A DNA stretch of 64,000 nucleotides from Candidatus Promineofilum glycogenicum (GCA_016707605.1 JADJHJ010000010.1:186001-250000); one strand, 5' to 3'; shown: positions 25,405 to 34,358, numbered from the stretch's first letter. Made by a program: numbers and translations. The notes: generated by a model not told the origin, from the letters alone.

Positions 25405-25478
25405 GTTCCAGGGGCCAGGTTCCAGGGGCCAGGGGAAGAGCGCTCTTCCCTGGCCCCTGGAACCTGGCCCCTGGAACC
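25404..25478. repeat. Palindromic repeat, family A
   Basis: GGTTCCAGGGGCCAGG words on the left, a GAAGAGCGCTCTTC centre and the mirrored CCTGGCCCCTGGAACC words on the right form a long hairpin. It begins at the last base of the kinase stop codon and may terminate the SPFH operon. Confidence 0.9.
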
Positions 25479-25499
25479 TTGTTTCCTAGGCTCCATCAC

Positions 25500-26164
25500 A
25501 TGAACAACACCCTCGGCTTCATCCTGTGTCTCCTCTACGTTTTCGGCATGATCGGCCTGGCCGAACTGCTGCGCCGCTGGCGGGGCTATGGCTCCGGCTT
25601 CACGCGCAAGGTCATCCACATCGGCGTGGGCATGATGAGTTGGTTCCTGCCACCCTGTTCACGTCCCCCTGGCCGTTCGTCGCCGCCTGTGGCGCGTTCA
25701 TGGTCATCAACCTGCTCGACTGGCGCTACGACTTCTTCAAAGCCATGAAGAGCAGCAGCCGCAGCAACCTGGGCACGGTCTACTTCCCGCTGGCGGCGGC
25801 CGTCGTCGCCCTCGTCTTCTGGGAGCAACCGCCGCTGATGGTGGCCGCGCTCATGCCCCTGACCTGGGGCGACGGCCTGGCCCCGGTCATTGGCGCGGCT
25901 TACGGCAAGCGCTTCTACCGCATCCACACCAGTACCCGCACCTTGGAAGGCTCGGCCGGCTTCTTCGTGGCCGGCTTCCTCTTCACCTGGCTGGCGCTGT
26001 GGGTGATGCCCGGCCTGCCCGACATCAGCCCCACCGCGGCCCTGTTGCCGGCGCTGATCATCATGGTCGTGACGACGCTCATTGAGGCCGTCTCCATCTG
26101 GGGGCTGGACAATCTGACGATCACTGCCGCGGCCATCCTGATCTTGAGCTTTTGGCCCTTCTAA
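25500..26164 (+). CDS. Phytol/dolichol kinase-like CTP-dependent membrane kinase (frameshifted)
   Basis: Joining two frames gives about 221 residues with six to seven membrane helices. They contain FTRKVIHIGVGMMSWFLP and, after the shift, LPLTWGDGLAPVIGAAYGKR and RTLEGSAGFFVAGF. This is the SEC59/VTE5 family pattern, with the conserved DG..A.vig..G.r and K.s/tlEGs motifs. These enzymes phosphorylate polyprenols or phytol with CTP. The frame breaks at about 25650: TTC CTG CCA CCC TG should read on as CTG TTC ACG, so one base appears missing. The second frame alone runs 25526-26164. Confidence 0.75.
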
Positions 26165-26176
26165 AAATGCTCAATG

Positions 26177-26230
26177 CGCGATACAAAATACGAGTGAAGA
26201 GAAAACTCTTCACTCGTATTTCGTATCGCG
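26177..26230. terminator. Inverted repeat between convergent genes
   Basis: CGCGATACAAAATACGAGTG (from 26177) pairs with CACTCGTATTTCGTATCGCG (to 26230) around GAAGAGAAAACTCTTC. It is a strong 24-bp-arm hairpin between convergent genes, so it may work as a bidirectional terminator. It lacks a classical T-tract on either side. Confidence 0.55.
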
Positions 26231-26293
26231 GCTTTGGAGCCGGATAGCCGGGACTGGTCAGGTCTTTTCAGACCCAACCGGGGTTAGAAACGG

Positions 26294-29200
26294 TTACGGA
26301 GTCGTCGTCAGCGGACTGCACTGGTAGTTGGCCGCCAGGCCGACCAGCGTGGCCGAATCCCCGCCCAGCGCGCCGACGCCGGTTTCGGCGTAGGGCGCGG
26401 GCGAGTAGACCTCGATGACGATCTCGTCCGTGCCCGCGGGCACATTGACCAAGTCGAAGACCAACAGGTTCAACAGGTCGCCGTTGGACGGGTTGGTCGG
26501 CTTCACCGTCTGCGTTACGTTGCCGGCCGTCACCGTCACCCACACCGGGCGGGCGTCCTTGTCGTTGTCGACCAGGGCCAGTTCGATGTGGAACGTCTCC
26601 GGGCCGAGCGGCGCGGCGATGGGCACGACGATCTCACGGTAGGGCGTCCAGCCCTGGGCTACGTCCCAGTACACTTCGCCCTCGGCGGCGTCGAAGGTAT
26701 TCCAGACGTTGACGTAGGTGTGGGCGGCGTCGTTGTAGGTCGGGTAGAGGATGAAGGCGCGCGGCAGGTGGCCCTTCGTCCCGCTCTTCTGCAACCACCA
26801 CTTACCGGTTACGCTCTTCGTCGCCGCCGTTACCGGCAAATCCGCACCATACCAGAAGTTGCCGTTGATGTTATCGGCCGGGCTAGTGATGGTGTCGACC
26901 TGGACATAGTTGTTCTTGCCGGGCTGGATGAAGCGCACGTACTTGGACAGACCGGTGTTCTTGGCTACCAACTGACCGTAGAGCTCGACCAGGTTGGTGG
27001 AGTTGGGAATGGTCAGCTTGGCCTGCACCTTATGGGCCTTGGTGCTGCCCATGCCGATGCCCAGGAGGTCAGTCCACTGATGGGTGGTCGCGGCCACGGG
27101 GCAGGTGTTGGTCGGCGGCGGGGTGTAGCTGTTGGTGAAGGTGCAGACCCAGGCGTCGCCGTCGGCCACGGTGATGGTCGCGTCGTGATCAACGGGGACG
27201 TTGGTCAGCGGCGCGCTTGTCTGTTTGACGCAGGAAACGTTGGCCAGCGACCAGCCGGTGGGCATGTTGATCTCGTCGATGGTGTACTGGCCCGCTTGCA
27301 GCGGCGGGGTGGTGACGTAGGGCGCGGCCGCATCGGTCAGAGTGACGTGGCTGTTGCTCCAGCTCACGTCGAAGGTGAACTGCGTCGCGCCACCGCCGGG
27401 AGCCACCTTGTCGATGGTGATCGTGCCACCCTGGTAGCAGGGGCCGTCGAGGTCGCTGGTGTAGAGCCAGGGGGTAAAGTCAACCTTGGCGCTGACCTTG
27501 TCGCCACTGCCGGGGCCGACCGGGCCGGGGCCGCTGGCGCTGTTCCACCAGTTGCACGTGCCGTCGATGTCACCAGCCTCGGCTAACAGGTTGCTGATGC
27601 CCTCAGTGGTGTTGTTGGTGATGGCGTTGCGGTTGATGTGGATCGTCGACTTGTCGAAGGGCAGCGGCGTCACCGTCAGGACGCGCACGCCGCGGCCGTT
27701 GGCGTTCAGGATGTTCTTCGTCACCGTCACTTGCTGCGCCTCATAGAGGGTGATGGCGTTGGCCGTGCCGGTGATGGTGTTGCCCTGAATCGTTGCGTGG
27801 CCCCAGACGGTCGGGTCGGGTTCGCCCCAGACGCCGAGGCCGGCCGAAGCGCCCGTGCCGGTGATGGTGTTGTTCTCGATCAGGTTTTCCTGGGCCTGGG
27901 TGATTGCCGTGCCGTTGAACAGCCCGTTGATCGCATTGCCGCGGAAGACGAAATCGACAACACTGGGGTTGATGTAGAACGCCCGCTGGCCGCCGGCGGC
28001 CGTCAGCGGCTCGAAGATGTTGTCTTCGACCGTCAACGTGGCTACGTCGGGGTTGGCGGTGTATTCGGTGATCAGACCGAAGCCGTCGTCGCCGGTGCTG
28101 CACCCACCAACCGCGCCGACCTGGATGCGGTTGTTCTTGATGACTACGTCATCCGGGGCACTGGTCAGGTAGATATTGGTCGCGGCCAACGTCGGGCAGG
28201 CGGCGTCGATGCCCACGACAGTGAAGCCGTCGAGCGTCACGTCCGCGCCGCTGATCAGCAGCGAGTGGGTGTAGTTGGTGTTCGTCTGCAAGGCGATGAA
28301 GGTCACGTTGCGGCCGTCGTCGGAGACAACCGTCAGCGACTTGTTGATCGTCGGGCTTTCGGGATACGTACCTTCGTTCACCAGCACGGTGTCGCCGTTC
28401 ACACCGTGGTCGATCTCCGGCTGGATATCAGCCCCGATCTGGCGCACATTGTTGAAGGTGTAGGACGTGGTATAGGTATAGGCGCGCACGTCGTCGAACA
28501 GGTTCGGGCCGACGATGACCGCCTTGTTGTAGGTGTTATCGTCCCAGTACGATTCCCAGTCGAACTCGGAGTCATCGGGCACGCCGCGAGCGCGGATGTG
28601 CAGGCCGCCGACCGCGGTGTTGGTGAAGGTGTTGCCGGTGATGACCGCGCCGCCGACCGGGTAGGTGTACCAGGGCACGGTCGTGTCCTCACCGTTGAAG
28701 CTGATGGACGGCCAGTTCTGGCCCGTGCCCATCGTGAACTCGTTGTCAGTGATTTGCCGGCCGGCCACAGGGCCACTGGCCCCCGCGCCGCTGCTGATGG
28801 CGATCTGGCTGCCGGCGCCGAAGACGTTGTTGTCCACGGTGTAGCTCTTGAGATAGGCCGTATCCGTGCCGGCGTCGTAGCGCCAGTCGTTAAAGTACGG
28901 GTAGGCCCCGTCGATGCCGTCGCCGGTCAGCAGGCTATCCTTCAGGGTGAAGGCGTCGCCGATGATCTCGATCGTCTTGTTCTCGCCGGGGGTGTTGGGG
29001 CCGATCTCCAGACCGGCGATGGTGACGTTGTCGCCCTCGACGAAGATGCCGCTGTGGCCGAAGTTATTGGTGGCGTTGGTGGTGATGTCGGCCTGGGTGG
29101 CGTTGGGGTTGGTGATGGCTACGTCGGCGGCCGTCACGCCCTGGATGGTGATGCCATTCTTGGCGATGAACAGGCCGAACTGGTGCGGGCCGTTCGTGCC

Positions 29201-30148
29201 CAGCACAAAGCGGTTGGTGGCCGTCTCATCGTAGCTGCCGGGCAGCACGCGCACCTGGCCGTTGACCGCCACGGTGTCGATGGCTTTCTGGATCGTCTTG
29301 AAGGCGTCGGTCGTGCTCGTGCCGCCGTTGCTATCGCTGCCGGCTGCGTCGTCCACGTAGCAGACGGTCGTGCACAGCGGGTTGGGCTCGAAGTTGGCCG
29401 AGACGACGTCCGCGCCGAAGGCCACGACGACGTTATCGACGTAGCCCGTGAACGTGCCCGCCCAGCCGGAGCCGACGCCGGTGTTGACGCCGTAAATGTA
29501 GACGGGGCTACTGGTGGTGAAGTCCGGAGCCGCACAGTCGCCGGGCTGGCCGGTCGGAACGGTGGTCTTCCAGTCGTTGAGCGTGACGCTGAAGTTCTGA
29601 ATGGTTTTGTTACAGGCAACGCTGTTGGGGCCGCTGACGACACGCATCCAGAAGTAGTCGGTGAACAGGTTCTCCGCTTGCCAGGCATTGGCCGGCACAG
29701 CGCCATAACCGTTATAGATCGGCTCCCAGACCAGATAGCCGGTGTGGTCTTCCGCGCCCAGCCCCGCTGGAGCGTTGTCCTGCCAGAACATCAGGCGCAG
29801 AGCGGCGGCGAGGTGGGCGTCACTCGTGCTGGACGAGTCGCGATAGAAGTCATACGACACGTCCGTCAGGCTGCCCAGCGTGCGGGCCGGCACATTCCAC
29901 GTCTTCTGGAAGTCAGCCTTGCCCGCGTTACCGGGGCTGGTGAATTTGAGCGAGCCGAGACCGTCGCGCGGATTGTCGGCCGTGATGGCGACCGTACCGC
30001 TACCGGCGACATTTTGGGCTGACCAGCCATCAGGGTTGGCTGGGGTGACAATGGTGTTGGCCGCCGCGGCGATCTGTGGCAGGGCCAACGCCAGCAGCAA
30101 CGCCGCCAGTAGGGCGACGAAGCCGAGAGTGCGAATGCGAGGGTTCAT
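26294..30148 (-). CDS. Large secreted parallel beta-helix surface protein
   Basis: The 1284-residue protein has a signal peptide (residues 1-30, VALLAALLLALALPQIAAAA). An N-terminal beta-sandwich leads to a DUF1565-like start (YVDDAAGSDSNGG at about 265). A long right-handed beta-helix then runs to about residue 900, with repeats of the GNTFTNT, NNVFG and ENNTITG type. A SpaA/prealbumin-like domain lies at about 905-1005 (TFDVSWSN, YTIDEINMPTGW), followed by a Pro hinge and a C-terminal beta domain of about 270 residues. It is likely a surface glycan-binding or structural protein. GGAGG lies 10 bases before the ATG. A structured leader precedes it. Confidence 0.85.
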   Translation of the reverse strand: MNPRIRTLGFVALLAALLLALALPQIAAAANTIVTPANPDGWSAQNVAGSGTVAITADNPRDGLGSLKFTSPGNAGKADFQKTWNVPARTLGSLTDVSYDFYRDSSSTSDAHLAAALRLMFWQDNAPAGLGAEDHTGYLVWEPIYNGYGAVPANAWQAENLFTDYFWMRVVSGPNSVACNKTIQNFSVTLNDWKTTVPTGQPGDCAAPDFTTSSPVYIYGVNTGVGSGWAGTFTGYVDNVVVAFGADVVSANFEPNPLCTTVCYVDDAAGSDSNGGTSTTDAFKTIQKAIDTVAVNGQVRVLPGSYDETATNRFVLGTNGPHQFGLFIAKNGITIQGVTAADVAITNPNATQADITTNATNNFGHSGIFVEGDNVTIAGLEIGPNTPGENKTIEIIGDAFTLKDSLLTGDGIDGAYPYFNDWRYDAGTDTAYLKSYTVDNNVFGAGSQIAISSGAGASGPVAGRQITDNEFTMGTGQNWPSISFNGEDTTVPWYTYPVGGAVITGNTFTNTAVGGLHIRARGVPDDSEFDWESYWDDNTYNKAVIVGPNLFDDVRAYTYTTSYTFNNVRQIGADIQPEIDHGVNGDTVLVNEGTYPESPTINKSLTVVSDDGRNVTFIALQTNTNYTHSLLISGADVTLDGFTVVGIDAACPTLAATNIYLTSAPDDVVIKNNRIQVGAVGGCSTGDDGFGLITEYTANPDVATLTVEDNIFEPLTAAGGQRAFYINPSVVDFVFRGNAINGLFNGTAITQAQENLIENNTITGTGASAGLGVWGEPDPTVWGHATIQGNTITGTANAITLYEAQQVTVTKNILNANGRGVRVLTVTPLPFDKSTIHINRNAITNNTTEGISNLLAEAGDIDGTCNWWNSASGPGPVGPGSGDKVSAKVDFTPWLYTSDLDGPCYQGGTITIDKVAPGGGATQFTFDVSWSNSHVTLTDAAAPYVTTPPLQAGQYTIDEINMPTGWSLANVSCVKQTSAPLTNVPVDHDATITVADGDAWVCTFTNSYTPPPTNTCPVAATTHQWTDLLGIGMGSTKAHKVQAKLTIPNSTNLVELYGQLVAKNTGLSKYVRFIQPGKNNYVQVDTITSPADNINGNFWYGADLPVTAATKSVTGKWWLQKSGTKGHLPRAFILYPTYNDAAHTYVNVWNTFDAAEGEVYWDVAQGWTPYREIVVPIAAPLGPETFHIELALVDNDKDARPVWVTVTAGNVTQTVKPTNPSNGDLLNLLVFDLVNVPAGTDEIVIEVYSPAPYAETGVGALGGDSATLVGLAANYQCSPLTTTP

Positions 30149-30189
30149 GAGATTATATCCTCCCCAAACTGGGAACTAAGTCGGCCGAG

Positions 30190-30281
30190 GTCAATGCCGC
30201 GGCCACCCACGGGCGAATGCCCTGGGCCTGGCATAAGTTGACAAGCCGTACCCTAAAGTCACCGCCGCCGGCGACGGTACG
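30190..30281 (-). ncRNA. Candidate structured 5' leader of the beta-helix protein gene
   Basis: Read on the minus strand, two elements precede the gene. The first is a hairpin (30247-30281) with CGTACC pairing GGTACG around an inner GTCGCC/GGTGAC stem. The second is a branched stem (30190-30243) with GTCA...ATGCC pairing GGCATTGAC, enclosing a GGGC-ATTC-GCCC hairpin. The gene's GGAGG follows about 25 bases later. It could be a riboswitch or an attenuator. I cannot assign it to a known class. Confidence 0.4.
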
Positions 30282-30526
30282 TCAGTTACCTCGATACACG
30301 AAAAGAAAAGCTGTATCTGGCCAACGCTAGTACTGGTGAACTAGATTGGCCTCCCATCTTGCCTATTCGATACGATAAGCAATACCTCCAGAAGCCATCT
30401 CCCCCCTGTAGGAAATGGGGGACTCTCTTTGGGGAAATAGTCCCACTTGGATACATCCTAAACGCTTTGTCGATAACTAAGTAGTGACAAATGGCACTGA
30501 ATTCTAGTGACATTTGTCATCTCACA
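30282..30526. other. Gene-free, lower-GC region with an inverted repeat
   Basis: This stretch is visibly less GC-rich than its surroundings and encodes no convincing protein. It probably carries the promoter of the beta-helix gene. Near its end AGTGACAAATGGCACT (30483-30498) mirrors AGTGACATTTGTCAT (30506-30520) around GAATTCT. That places a nearly perfect inverted repeat just downstream of the pcm stop, as an operator or terminator candidate. Confidence 0.5.
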
Positions 30527-31186
30527 TTATTTCCACCCCTCTTCGCCAATGAGCGGCACAAAAGCGACCGGCGCCAGGCGCTCTTCGTCGTAGCCGCCGT
30601 CGGGGCGACGGGTGACGAGGACGAGGTGTTGCTGCTGCCGGCTGCGGCCGACGGGCATGACCAGCCGCCCGCCCGGCGCGAGTTGGGCGCGCAGGGAGCC
30701 GGGCACGAGCGGGCCGCCGGCGGCGACGATGATGGCGTCATAGGGGGCGTGCTCGGGCCAGCCGCGCGTGCCGTCGCCGTGGTGGACGCGCACGTTGTCG
30801 TAGCCCAGGGCGGCCAGCCGCTCGCGGGCGTAATCGGCCAACTCGGCGTGGCGCTCCACGGTGTAGACTGCGGCGACGATGCGACTCAGTACCGCGGCGG
30901 CGTAGCCCGACCCGGCGCCGATCTCCAGCACGCGGTCACCCGGCCGCAGGGCCAGGGCGGCGATCATGGTGGCGACGACGTAGGGCTGCGAGATGGTCTG
31001 GTTGGCGGGGATGGGCAAGGGGCCGTCGTCGTAGGCGTAGGGGCGGGCGGCGCGGGGGACAAAGCGCTCGCGCGGGACGAGGCGCATGGCCCGCAGCACG
31101 GCCGGGTCGTCGATGTCCCGCCCGGCCAACTGCTCGGCCACCATCCGCGCCCGTGCCGCGTCGTAGTCGCGCTCGTCCTCTTCCAT
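30527..31186 (-). CDS. pcm: Protein-L-isoaspartate O-methyltransferase
   Basis: The 219-residue protein matches the PCMT family. It has RFVPRAARPYAYDDGPLPI, the conserved QTISQPYVVATM segment that contacts the isoaspartyl substrate, and the SAM-binding LEIGAGSGYAAAVLS. A second block is YDAIIVAAGGPLVPGSL with LAPGGRLVMPVG. It repairs isomerised aspartyl residues in damaged proteins in the cytoplasm. Length is normal for the family. The gene is flanked upstream by a family-C palindrome. Confidence 0.9.
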   Translation of the reverse strand: MEEDERDYDAARARMVAEQLAGRDIDDPAVLRAMRLVPRERFVPRAARPYAYDDGPLPIPANQTISQPYVVATMIAALALRPGDRVLEIGAGSGYAAAVLSRIVAAVYTVERHAELADYARERLAALGYDNVRVHHGDGTRGWPEHAPYDAIIVAAGGPLVPGSLRAQLAPGGRLVMPVGRSRQQQHLVLVTRRPDGGYDEERLAPVAFVPLIGEEGWK

Positions 31187-31193
31187 AATGAGA

Positions 31194-31283
31194 GATTCTC
31201 ACGCAAAGACGCAAAGTACGCAAAGCTCAGAATCATTCTGAGCTTGGCGTACTTTGCGTACTTTGCGTCTTTGCATGAGAATC
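31194..31283. repeat. Palindromic repeat, family C
   Basis: GATTCTCACGCAAAGACGC words mirror GCGTCTTTGCATGAGAATC, with CTCAGAATCATTCTGAG at the centre. It fills the gap between the divergent pcm and metallopeptidase genes, so both promoters would have to lie within or beside it. Confidence 0.9.
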
Positions 31284-31289
31284 CCTTCC

Positions 31290-31949
31290 ATGACCGGCCT
31301 GCTGTGGGAGATTTTCAACATTCTCAAGGAAGTGCTCAACCGCACGATCAAGCTGCCCGAGTTGCTGCTGACGCTGGTGGGGTTCCGCTCCACGAAGAAG
31401 CTGCGGCTGCGAGTGGTTATTCTGCGCGACGAGCGCGGCGTGCCGCTGGCCACCAACGAGGAGGCACTGCCGGCCTATGAAGAGGCGCGGCGCATTCTGG
31501 CCCGCACGGCCGGGGTGACGGTGGAGCCGGCCGGCTGGCGCGTCGTCACCGCGCCCCACGGCGCGCCCAAGGCGGCGCTCGACGTGCGCTGCACCGATGG
31601 CGCGTGGCAGGACGACTTGGGGCAGGCGGGGGCGTTCTTCCGCGATCTCATGGCCAAGTCAACCGGCGGGACGCTGGTCGGCTATGGCGCGCCGCTGACG
31701 GTCTTTGTCGTGCGCAGCATGAGCACCCACAACGGCTGTTCGCTCGGCCCGGCGGCCGACTACGTGACCGTGGAGGCCAAGACGCTGCGGGGCACGCGCC
31801 GCCTGTTGGCCCACGAAGTGGCCCACGCCTGCGGCCTGTGGCACACCAAGAACCCGGCCAACCTGATGTTCCCCCGCGGCCCGGGCGAGGAGCTAACTCA
31901 CATGCAAGCAGCCGTCTTGCGCACATCGCGCCACGTCACGCATTTCTAG
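31290..31949 (+). CDS. Metzincin-like zinc metallopeptidase
   Basis: From the ATG at 31290 the protein has about 219 residues. The catalytic signature HEVAHACGLWH lies about 40 residues before the C-terminus, followed by a Met (NLMFP) that could be the metzincin Met-turn. Upstream is an alpha/beta region (LRLRVVILRDERGVPL) without an obvious signal peptide. Extracellular metzincins usually have one, so it may be cytoplasmic or the start may be wrong. Upstream ATGs (31254, 31275) lie in the palindromic repeat and are less likely. Its substrate is unknown. Confidence 0.75.
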   Translation: MTGLLWEIFNILKEVLNRTIKLPELLLTLVGFRSTKKLRLRVVILRDERGVPLATNEEALPAYEEARRILARTAGVTVEPAGWRVVTAPHGAPKAALDVRCTDGAWQDDLGQAGAFFRDLMAKSTGGTLVGYGAPLTVFVVRSMSTHNGCSLGPAADYVTVEAKTLRGTRRLLAHEVAHACGLWHTKNPANLMFPRGPGEELTHMQAAVLRTSRHVTHF

Positions 31950-32037
31950 TGATTAGTGGTTAGTGACTAGTGACTAGTCCCTAACCACTAACCACTAATC
32001 CCTAATCCCTAATCCCTAATCCCTAATCCCTAATCCA
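31950..32037. repeat. Palindromic heptamer array, family B (GGGATTA / TCCCTAA)
   Basis: GATTAGT, GGTTAGT and two GACTAGT heptamers are followed by CCACTAA and at least five TCCCTAA heptamers, making an inverted repeat with strict 7-base periodicity. It begins right after the metallopeptidase stop. Confidence 0.9.
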
Positions 32038-32076
32038 ATCCTGCCCTATGCTCCACGCCCCCTCCAATCTGTACTT

Positions 32077-32889
32077 GTGCGGCGGCCGGACGAGGCGTTC
32101 GGTGCGGCCGACCCGGCGCGCTGGCACTACGCCGATCAACCCTATCTGCCTCTAGCTCAGCAGGAGCACGACGCCCTGGTCAACACCCTGCTGGGCGCGG
32201 GGGTGGAGGTCGTCTACCACGACGCGCCCTTGCCCGACCACGCCGACGCCATCTTCGTCCACGACCCGGCCCTGCTGACCGAGGGCGGGGCGATCATCCT
32301 GCGCATGGGCAAGGCGCTGCGGCACGGGGAGGAGGCGGCGCTGGCCCTGTCGCTGCGGCGGCTGGGCGTGCCCATCCTCTACGAACTGCACGGCGCGGCC
32401 ACGGCCGAGGGGGGCGACCTGCTGTGGCTCGACGAGCGGACGCTGGCCGTCGGCCTGGGCTTCCGCACCAACGCCGCCGGCTTCGACCAGTTGGGCGAGG
32501 CGCTGGCCGGGCTGGGCGTGGCCCTTGTGCCCGTGCAACTGCCCTACTTCGAGGGGCCGGACGCCTGTCTGCACCTGATGTCGCTCATCAGTCTGGTGGA
32601 TCGTGACCTGGCCGTGGTCTACCGGCCGCTGCTGCCCGTGCCGTTCTACCAGTTGCTCGAAGCGCGCGGCGTGGCCCTCATCGACGTGTCGGATGAGGAG
32701 TTCGCCACCATGGGCACGAACGTGCTGGCCCTGGCCCCGCGCCGCTGCCTGCTGCTGGAGCACAACCACGCCACGCGCCGGGCGCTGCTGGCCGCCGGCT
32801 GCGAGGTGATGACCTATCGCGGCGACGAGCTGTCGCTGAAGGCCGAGGGTGGGGCGACGTGTCTGACGCGGGCGCTATCTAGGGATTAG
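32077..32889 (+). CDS. Dimethylarginine dimethylaminohydrolase / amidinotransferase-like hydrolase
   Basis: The frame encodes a pentein-fold guanidino hydrolase: RRPDEAF at the start, FVHDPALLTEGGAI, the catalytic His in DACLHLMS, EGGD and the nucleophile Cys in GGATCLTRAL near the end. Such enzymes hydrolyse dimethylarginine or arginine. The natural N-terminus (SVLVRRPDEAF) lies upstream. An ATG at 32048 would supply it if the C5 run at 32058-32062 had one more C, so the GTG at 32077 is probably not the true start. The last residues (LSRD) and the stop come from a family-B repeat (AGGGATTAGG). Confidence 0.8.
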   Translation: MRRPDEAFGAADPARWHYADQPYLPLAQQEHDALVNTLLGAGVEVVYHDAPLPDHADAIFVHDPALLTEGGAIILRMGKALRHGEEAALALSLRRLGVPILYELHGAATAEGGDLLWLDERTLAVGLGFRTNAAGFDQLGEALAGLGVALVPVQLPYFEGPDACLHLMSLISLVDRDLAVVYRPLLPVPFYQLLEARGVALIDVSDEEFATMGTNVLALAPRRCLLLEHNHATRRALLAAGCEVMTYRGDELSLKAEGGATCLTRALSRD

Positions 32890-32896
32890 GGGAATA

Positions 32897-33006
32897 GCTC
32901 ACGCCAAGGCGCGAAGAAGCCAAGACGCAAGAGATGTCACGCAAAGACGCAAAGAACGCCAAGCCAAAGAGAGCTCTTTTGCGCCTTCTTGCGCCTTGGC
33001 GTGAGC
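32897..33006. repeat. Palindromic repeat, family C
   Basis: GCTCACGCCAAGGCGC words (from 32897) mirror GCGCCTTGGCGTGAGC (to 33006), with inner CGCAAAGACGCAAAG and AAGAACGCC words. It separates the DDAH-like gene from the S58 peptidase. Confidence 0.85.
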
Positions 33007-33028
33007 TTCTTCCCAACAGGAGGAACCT

Positions 33029-34287
33029 ATGCCGCGCATCCGAGAACTGGGCATCTACCAGAGCGCGCTGCCAACGGGGGCGCGCAACGCGATCAGCGAC
33101 GTGGCCGGGGTGGCGGTCGGCCACTTCACGCTGGTGGCCGGGGAAGGGACGCCCGACCCCGATTGGCAGCCCGGCCACGGCCCCTACCGCACCGGGGTGA
33201 CGCTCATCCTGCCCCACGGCGGCAACCCCTACGCCGAGCCGGTCGTCGCTGCCGTCCACACCATCAACGGCTTCGGCAAGCCCATCGGCTTCGAGCAAGT
33301 GCGTGAGCTGGGGCTGCTGGAGACGCCCATCGCCCTGACCGGCACGCTCAACGGGCCGCGCGTGGCCGACGCGCTCATCACCCTGGCCATCGAGCAGAAT
33401 CCCCACATCGGCGTCGGCTTCGCCGCCAGCGGCTGGCGCGGCTTCGCCAGCGTCAACCCGCTGGTGGGTGAGACCAACGACGGCTATCTGAGCGACTTGC
33501 AGGGGCGGCCGATTGGCCTGGCCGAGGTGCGCGCCGCGCTGGTCGCGGCTTCGGCCGACGTGGTCGAAGGCGCGGTCGGCGCGGGCACGGGCACGAGCTG
33601 CTACGGCTGGAAGGGGGGCATCGGCACGGCCTCGCGGATACTTGAAGAAGGTTCCAGGGGCCAGGTTCCAGGGGCCAGGGAAGAACGCTCTTCCCTGGCC
33701 CCTGGCCCCTGGAACCTGGTCCCTCTCTGCCCGGCTATACCGTCGGCGCGCTGGTGCAGACGAACATGGGCCGGGCGGAGGAGTTGACGATCGGTGGCGT
33801 GCCGGTGGGGCGGCGACTGGAAGAAGGGGCCAGGGGCCAGGTTCCAGGTTCCAGGGAAGAGCGTTCTTCCCCTGGCCCCTGGCCCCTGGAACCTGGCCCC
33901 TCTCTTCCCGGCGGCTCCATCATGATCGTCCTGGCCACTGACGCCCCGCTCGACAGCCGCGGGCTGGGGCGACTGGCGGCGCGGGCGGTGTTCGGCTTGG
34001 CGCGCACGGGCACGCCCGGCCACGGCGGCAGCGGCGACTTCGTGATCGCCTTCTCGACGGCCACGAGAAACCGAGTTTCTTCTGAGAAACTCGGTTTCTA
34101 CGAAACGCTCCACGAGCAGCCGCTCATGGACCTCTTCGCCCTGGCCGTAGTCGAGTGCGTCGAGGAAGCGATCTACAACAGCCTGCTCATGGCCCATACG
34201 ACCATCGGCCGCCACGGCCACGTGCGCCATGCGCTGCCGGCGGATGAGGTGGCGCGCCTCGTCCAGGGATTAGGGATTAGGGATTAG
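33029..34287 (+). CDS. S58 (DmpA/P1) aminopeptidase with three palindromic insertions, frame broken once
   Basis: The ATG at 33029 follows a strong AGGAGG. The protein is a DmpA-type Ntn hydrolase that self-cleaves before the catalytic Ser. It has RNAISDVAGVAVGH at the N-terminus, the cleavage-region GTGTSCYGWKGGIGTASR, then VGALVQTNMGRAEELTI, IMIVLATDAPL, GSGDFVIAFST and GRHGHVRHALP. Two family-A palindromes (33650-33723, 33826-33903) and a family-F palindrome (34066-34099) are inserted in surface loops. The first has one C fewer than the second in its CTTCCC run, which shifts the frame (33029-33787, then 33754-34287). Adding that C restores one gene. The stop comes from a family-B repeat. 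Confidence 0.78.
33650..33723. repeat. Family-A palindrome inserted in the S58 peptidase (copy 1)
   Basis: GGTTCCAGGGGCCAGG words, a GAAGAACGCTCTTCCC core and mirrored CCTGGCCCCTGG words lie between the cleavage-site region and YTVGALVQ. With one added C the encoded peptide would be nearly identical to that of copy 2. Confidence 0.9.
33826..33903. repeat. Family-A palindrome inserted in the S58 peptidase (copy 2)
   Basis: The element is translated in frame (REERSSPGPWPLEPGPSLPG) between GVPVGRRLEEG and GSIMIVLATDAP. The host gene stays open through it. Confidence 0.9.
34066..34099. repeat. Family-F palindrome (34 bp) inserted in the S58 peptidase
   Basis: AGAAACCGAGTTTCTTCTG mirrors GAGAAACTCGGTTTCT. 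It is translated as RNRVSSEKLGFY between AFSTAT and the downstream helix. Copies of the same 34-bp unit occur at 39217, 40560 and 49903. Confidence 0.9.
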
Positions 34288-34329
34288 GGGAAGAGCGCTC
34301 TTCCCCTAATCCCTAGCCCCTAGCCCCTA
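34266..34329. repeat. Palindromic heptamer repeat, family B
   Basis: GGGATTAGGGATTAGGGG, a GAAGAGCGCTCTTC centre and CCCCTAATCCCTAGCCCC form a hairpin that starts inside the S58 gene and provides its stop codon. Confidence 0.9.
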
Positions 34330-34358
34330 TTCTTAGCAACTTTTTACACACCGCGTCG

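Noticed and set aside
27638..30022. Long plus-strand frame opposite the beta-helix gene
   Set aside because: It is a shadow of the sense gene: composition is Arg/Gly/Val-rich with no recognisable motif, while the minus strand has a signal peptide and GGAGG.
30286..30513. 75-residue minus-strand frame in the low-GC gap
   Set aside because: It overlaps the likely promoter and leader of the beta-helix gene, has no recognisable motif and no Shine-Dalgarno.
31950..32037. TCCCTAA array as a telomere-like end or assembly artefact
   Set aside because: It is one of several GGGATTA-family elements with a mirrored arm and continuous genes on both sides.
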